A DNA stretch of 16,185 nucleotides from positions 1 through 16,185 of the forward strand of contig JAODGV010000045.1 in NCBI GenBank assembly GCA_025464425.1, given 5' to 3'. Source of the DNA: Methanosarcinales archaeon. Its GTDB lineage: Archaea > Halobacteriota > Syntropharchaeia > Alkanophagales > Methanospirareceae. Below, piece by piece: positions 13,237-16,185 of the stretch (within the stretch, counting starts at the first letter, position 1; every line of letters starts with the position of its first letter). The position numbers were made by a program, and so were the translations under genes. Under the pieces are notes generated by a model. It did no database searches and had not been told where the DNA came from. It saw nothing but the letters and a program-made list of their open reading frames with translations.

Positions 13237-13485
13237 TTAAGTTTCTTTCTTCATCTCCGCGTTCACCAGTTTGATCATATCCCATGCCACTCTGGCATTC
13301 ATCAGATAGTCATCCATAGTTGCAATTAGAGTACCGATTTTTGAAGTATCAAAATGGGTCGTAACATAATCGCCCTCTATCTCCGTAATCACACTGTCCG
13401 GATTGTCAGGCATCAGAGCAACTGCCACCGATCTGGTAAGTTTCACCTTCGCTCTTAACATACAACGTATATATTCCCTTCGCAC
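13237..13485 (-). CDS. pcc1: KEOPS complex subunit Pcc1-like protein
   Basis: This small protein (82 residues from GTG at 13485) matches the Pcc1 pattern: a strand, a helix ending in ALMPDNPD, two strands (VITEIEGDYVTTHFD), then GTLIATMDDYLMNARVAWDM forming the last helix. Pcc1 dimerises and helps the KEOPS complex make t6A37 on ANN-decoding tRNAs. An ATG at 13461 would give 74 residues but would remove the expected first beta strand (REYIRCML), so GTG is preferred although its ribosome-binding site is poor. It lies 3 bases downstream of the phosphoesterase gene and was probably co-transcribed with it. Other KEOPS genes are absent from the window. Confidence 0.65.
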   Translation of the reverse strand: MRREYIRCMLRAKVKLTRSVAVALMPDNPDSVITEIEGDYVTTHFDTSKIGTLIATMDDYLMNARVAWDMIKLVNAEMKKET

Positions 13486-13488
13486 ACT

Positions 13489-14292
13489 TTAAGGTGCAGC
13501 CACAATCAATGGCACCTTCGCCTTTATATCTACTATGCGCTCTCCACTGCTCGCCCTACTCAGATGCGCTCGATGGTCTCCACATATGAGTAATAGCCCC
13601 TCTATTCCCGATACCGCATCTGCTATCTCACTCACATTCCGGTCTGTGATTCTTGCCGCTCGATGCAAATCCCAGCCACGATGCGCAAAGCGATCAATGG
13701 TGCGTATATGAGCGAATATCAGGTGCAACCGGTGCTTGTTCAGCATAGAAATCGTATGCTCGGTTATCTGCCTGTCGTATTCCACTATATCCGCACAGTC
13801 ACTGATACCATATACACAGCTCAGCCGTCCGATGAGCGGTTCAGAACCTTTCTTCTCGAGTACCGCACCCGTCTTTCTCCCCTGATCCTCCATCAGCTCC
13901 AGAATCGATTTTCGGGTCGAGCGTCCGACATCTGCTGATGTGAGAATGCCATGCGATTCTGGTGTCAGTCCCGTGAGGATGGATGCAATTGCGGGTGTCG
14001 TGTGGTTGCTTACGGTCTCGCATTCCAGCATAAAACCATCCTGCCCTGCAAGTCTGTGCAACGTTCTCAATTCGTTACCGAGCTCGTAATAAAGTTCCAT
14101 GTCCAGGCTATCCACCACCAGCAGCAGCACAGTGTGCGGTGTGGGATAGCGAGCATATGCGAACTCAAGTATACGCTTGATCGGGCGTGGGCGTGCGGGT
14201 GAATCCAGCGCGATATGGAAATACACTGCGAGTGTGGGCGCTATCTGCAGTAATGAGAAAGAATTTTTAACTGTTTGGTCGGGTTTCAACAT
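13489..14292 (-). CDS. Alkaline-phosphatase-superfamily phosphoesterase
   Basis: This 267-residue protein keeps a complete alkaline-phosphatase-fold metal and nucleophile set: Asp61 (VVDSL), nucleophile Thr99 in HTTPAIASILTGLTPESHGI (97-116), Asp200 and His204 (TIDRFAH), and Asp239-His240 with His243 (GDHRAH). This arrangement is found in type I phosphodiesterases, nucleotide pyrophosphatases and related enzymes; the substrate is unknown. It is shorter than most. I chose the ATG at 14292 because a textbook GGAGGTG lies 7 bases upstream; the open frame continues to 14427 but would overlap the MinD gene and adds sequence without homology features. Pcc1 follows after 3 bases. The 107-base gap upstream may hold its own promoter. 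Confidence 0.83.
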   Translation of the reverse strand: MLKPDQTVKNSFSLLQIAPTLAVYFHIALDSPARPRPIKRILEFAYARYPTPHTVLLLVVDSLDMELYYELGNELRTLHRLAGQDGFMLECETVSNHTTPAIASILTGLTPESHGILTSADVGRSTRKSILELMEDQGRKTGAVLEKKGSEPLIGRLSCVYGISDCADIVEYDRQITEHTISMLNKHRLHLIFAHIRTIDRFAHRGWDLHRAARITDRNVSEIADAVSGIEGLLLICGDHRAHLSRASSGERIVDIKAKVPLIVAAP

Positions 14293-14315
14293 CAGAATAC
14301 ACCTCCAGCTCATCA

Positions 14316-14324
14316 TATATAAAT
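14316..14324 (-). promoter_or_regulatory. Possible TATA element upstream of the phosphoesterase gene
   Basis: The minus strand reads ATTTATATA about 24-32 bases before the ATG at 14292, inside the 107-base gap 14293-14399. The gap also contains the inverted repeat GTTCA-N6-TGAAC at 14337-14352. The predicted start would fall very near the ribosome-binding site, so the call is weak. Confidence 0.35.
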
Positions 14325-14399
14325 CATAAATCTTAAGTTCATAGAAGTGAACGGGCAGGAACACAGCGGCTGTCGCCATAAGATTGGAATAAGGTAGCC

Positions 14400-15269
14400 T
14401 CAGATAGATTGAGATATATAGTGCCACAGCGCTTTTATGCCGCTCGAGACTGTGCCATCCGAGTATTCAACAACAGACATACCCGCAACCATCGCTTCTG
14501 TAACCACCGGGTCGTAAGGGATTTTGCCTGCTACTGGTATTCCCTCCGCGCTACAGTAATCCATGATCTCCTTACAGTTAGCTTCGTTCAGATCGTACTT
14601 ATTGATGCAAACAGCAGTGGGTATGCCAAAGTGCTCTGTCACTCCTATAATCCGTCTGAGGTCGTGTAGCCCTGACATTGTTGGCTCAGTAACCACGAGC
14701 GCGAGGTCCACACCGGTAAGCGAAGCAATCACGGGGCAACCGATACCGGGTGAGCCGTCTATAAGTATGATCTCACAACCTTCCTCTTCTGCCACTCGCT
14801 TAGCGATTGTTCTAACCACCGTAACGAGCTTCCCGGAAGCCTCTTCCCCTGTTTTCAGTTCCGCATGCACCATCTTACCATATCTCGTCTGTGAAACGAG
14901 TGTATAGCCCGATATGCGTTCGCTTAGCGTGATAGCATCCTGTTCACAGCCAAACACGCAGGCGCCACAACCTTCACAACGCGCAGGATTGACCGTGAAC
15001 CCGGAGGGTGTATCTCTGATCGCGTTGAATCGGCATATATCAGCACAGCTACCACAATCTGTACAGGTATCCCTATCAATCACAGCCACCTTTGCACCCC
15101 TGAATTCCTCACGTGTTATCACCTCTGGATGCAATAGCAGGTGGAGGTTCGGCGCATCTACATCACAATCTGCAATAACCTTGTTATCAACGAGATAGGC
15201 AAACGCGCCAACTATTGTCGTCTTACCCGTACCTCCTTTCCCACTTATCACCGTCAGCTGCTTCAGCAT
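14400..15269 (-). CDS. MinD-type P-loop ATPase with inserted 2[4Fe-4S] ferredoxin domain (second of pair)
   Basis: This 289-residue protein has a deviant Walker A (GKGGTGKTT, residues 10-18) typical of MinD/Mrp-like ATPases. After the first strand-helix unit there is an inserted ferredoxin module with CxxCxxCxxxC twice (Cys69, 72, 75, 79 and Cys98, 101, 104, 108). The switch region IDGSPGIGCPV and TEPTMSGLHDLRR follow. Such proteins form the archaeal/anaerobe family of MinD-superfamily ATPases with ferredoxin inserts; roles in Fe-S cluster handling or nitrogenase-type cofactor assembly have been suggested but not settled. The start at 15269 is 2 bases after the upstream gene's stop. An earlier in-frame ATG at 15326 lies inside that gene and is disfavoured since the P-loop follows 15269 directly. 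Confidence 0.92.
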   Translation of the reverse strand: MLKQLTVISGKGGTGKTTIVGAFAYLVDNKVIADCDVDAPNLHLLLHPEVITREEFRGAKVAVIDRDTCTDCGSCADICRFNAIRDTPSGFTVNPARCEGCGACVFGCEQDAITLSERISGYTLVSQTRYGKMVHAELKTGEEASGKLVTVVRTIAKRVAEEEGCEIILIDGSPGIGCPVIASLTGVDLALVVTEPTMSGLHDLRRIIGVTEHFGIPTAVCINKYDLNEANCKEIMDYCSAEGIPVAGKIPYDPVVTEAMVAGMSVVEYSDGTVSSGIKALWHYISQSI

Positions 15270-15271
15270 CT

Positions 15272-16108
15272 TCACTTTATTTTTGTTTCTATTTTTGGTA
15301 TTATCTCCATGAATCTGAGCTTCCAATCCGGCATTGCCTGCACTATCGGCTTACCTTCTGAATAGTGCCGTGCGATCTCCTCGCTATATGGAATCTCAAG
15401 TAAAATCGGTATGCCCTCTGCATCACTATAATCATACACCGCCTGGTCTCCTATTCCTGCCCTGTTTATCACCAGTCCGAACGGAATGTCCATGACCCTG
15501 AGCACCTCAACCGCGAGTTTCAGGTCGTGCAACCCGAAGGGTGTGGGTTCTGTAACGAGAATGCAGTAATCGCTATCCTGAACCGCAGCAATTACCGGGC
15601 ATGCCGTTCCCGGAGGGCAATCAATGATCACCGTTTTCTCTGGCTTCAATTCTTCTTTAACACGGTTTATCAATGGTGTCGCTCTCGCTTCACCGATATT
15701 CAGCACGCCATAAACAAGTTCTATTCCATCACTCCAGCATCTCCTGATCACACCTATCTCGCGCGGTACCTCCCTGATTGCTCCTCGCGGACAGACCATA
15801 CCACATAACCCGCAGCCATTGCACAACTCAGGAAATAGCATTACATGATCATGCAGCACGACAATCGCGTTATACGCACATGCGGTAGCACATCTGCCAC
15901 AGTAATCACAGCGTGCTTCATCAACCTCAGGTATCGGTGTGTGCACTGGCTTCTCTTCTTCATCCTTCGTATCAATGAATATATATGCGTTCGGCTCCTC
16001 GACATCACAATCAAGTAGTTGTACATCGCCAGATAGGGAAAGAGCGAGATTCACCGCTACTGTTGTCTTACCCGTGCCACCCTTACCACTCGCTATTGAT
16101 AAGATCAT
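15272..16108 (-). CDS. MinD-type P-loop ATPase with inserted 2[4Fe-4S] ferredoxin domain (first of pair)
   Basis: This 278-residue paralog of the following gene has deviant Walker A GKGGTGKTT (residues 8-16), LLDCDVEEPN (31-40), two ferredoxin cluster motifs (Cys67, 70, 73, 77 and Cys96, 99, 102, 106), the switch DCPPGTACPV, and TEPTPFGLHDLKLAVEVL. Compared with its partner it has a shorter stretch between the ferredoxin insert and the second half. The two share layout throughout and very likely form a heterodimer, as MinD-type ATPases dimerise across the nucleotide. It is first in the minus-strand run MinD-MinD-phosphoesterase-pcc1. A TATA-like element lies about 30 bases upstream. No strong ribosome-binding site is seen, in keeping with a very short leader. 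Confidence 0.92.
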   Translation of the reverse strand: MILSIASGKGGTGKTTVAVNLALSLSGDVQLLDCDVEEPNAYIFIDTKDEEEKPVHTPIPEVDEARCDYCGRCATACAYNAIVVLHDHVMLFPELCNGCGLCGMVCPRGAIREVPREIGVIRRCWSDGIELVYGVLNIGEARATPLINRVKEELKPEKTVIIDCPPGTACPVIAAVQDSDYCILVTEPTPFGLHDLKLAVEVLRVMDIPFGLVINRAGIGDQAVYDYSDAEGIPILLEIPYSEEIARHYSEGKPIVQAMPDWKLRFMEIIPKIETKIK

Positions 16109-16135
16109 TTGCTCAAATCAATCCTATACTCATAT

Positions 16136-16144
16136 GTATAATTT
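16136..16144 (-). promoter_or_regulatory. TATA-like element for the MinD pair
   Basis: The minus strand reads AAATTATAC at 28-36 bases before the ATG at 16108. The rest of the right edge (16145-16185) is AT-rich and I recognise nothing in it. Confidence 0.5.
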
Positions 16145-16185
16145 ATGACCTAATAGTAAATTTGTAAAGGCAATCATAAACGAAG

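Noticed and set aside
14293..14427. N-terminal extension of the phosphoesterase
   Set aside because: GGAGGTG is ideally placed for the ATG at 14292, and the extension would overlap the MinD gene.
15270..15326. N-terminal extension of the second MinD-type gene
   Set aside because: It would overlap the coding end of the first MinD gene; the P-loop strand begins at the 15269 start.
1..16185. CRISPR array, insertion sequence, prophage or integrated element
   Set aside because: No regularly spaced repeats, transposase or integrase reading frames, terminal repeats or target duplications were seen; gene content is chromosomal throughout.

Overview
The window is a gene-dense piece of an archaeal chromosome. 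Almost every base is coding, leaders are short or absent, and TATA boxes lie about 25-35 bases before several starts. Lineage-diagnostic genes include an RFC-small-subunit-like clamp-loader protein, the archaea-only Glu-tRNA(Gln) amidotransferase subunit GatE, a free-standing MetRS-beta type tRNA-binding protein, a KEOPS Pcc1-like protein, and a HAD protein resembling methanogen EhaR. Tandem ferredoxin-containing MinD-type ATPases, a radical SAM protein and many CxxC motifs point to an anaerobe. A methanogen/ANME-like member of the Euryarchaeota (Halobacteriota) fits best, but that is inference from gene content. I see no tRNA, rRNA, CRISPR array, transposase or integrase. No gene-free stretch exceeds about 170 bases.

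Layout. (a) 1-1252, minus: an operon of two paralogous ribbon-helix-helix regulators and a TSUP/TauE-type membrane transporter that runs off the left edge. It is driven by a TATA box followed by a perfect inverted repeat. (b) 1381-2868, minus: a compact E1/ThiF-like protein abutting an RFC-like protein with a degenerate ATPase site. (c) 2909-5203, plus: chorismate synthase (aroC) abutting an MFS transporter. (d) 5280-7172, plus: a PHP-domain phosphoesterase, then a PP-loop (ThiI/MnmA-like) protein with an NFACT-R-like C-terminal domain. (e) 7345-9580, plus: gatE and a one-domain tRNA-binding protein. (f) 9599-13235: four small, mostly regulatory units. They are an Lrp/AsnC regulator (minus), a radical SAM-HhH DNA repair/modification protein (plus), a HAD protein plus ArsR regulator (minus), and a DtxR/MntR metal regulator (plus). 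(g) 13237-16108, minus: two MinD-type ATPases with ferredoxin inserts, an alkaline-phosphatase-fold phosphoesterase and Pcc1.

Themes. RNA and translation genes recur: gatE, the tRNA-binding protein, the PP-loop-NFACT-R protein and pcc1. Four transcription factors or factor pairs (RHH pair, Lrp, ArsR, DtxR) sit in the window. For three of them (RHH, Lrp, DtxR) a repeat or inverted repeat lies beside or just downstream of the TATA box of their own promoter, as expected for autoregulation. The DtxR box lies in a divergent promoter shared with the HAD-arsR operon.

Points most worth a second look: a RLxxLGY motif shared by both RHH proteins and a cytoplasmic loop of the transporter beside them; loss of Walker B, sensor 1 and sensor 2 residues in the RFC-like protein; a 155-residue E1-like protein lacking the nucleotide-binding and catalytic parts; and Gln in place of the usually invariant second His (position 106) of chorismate synthase.
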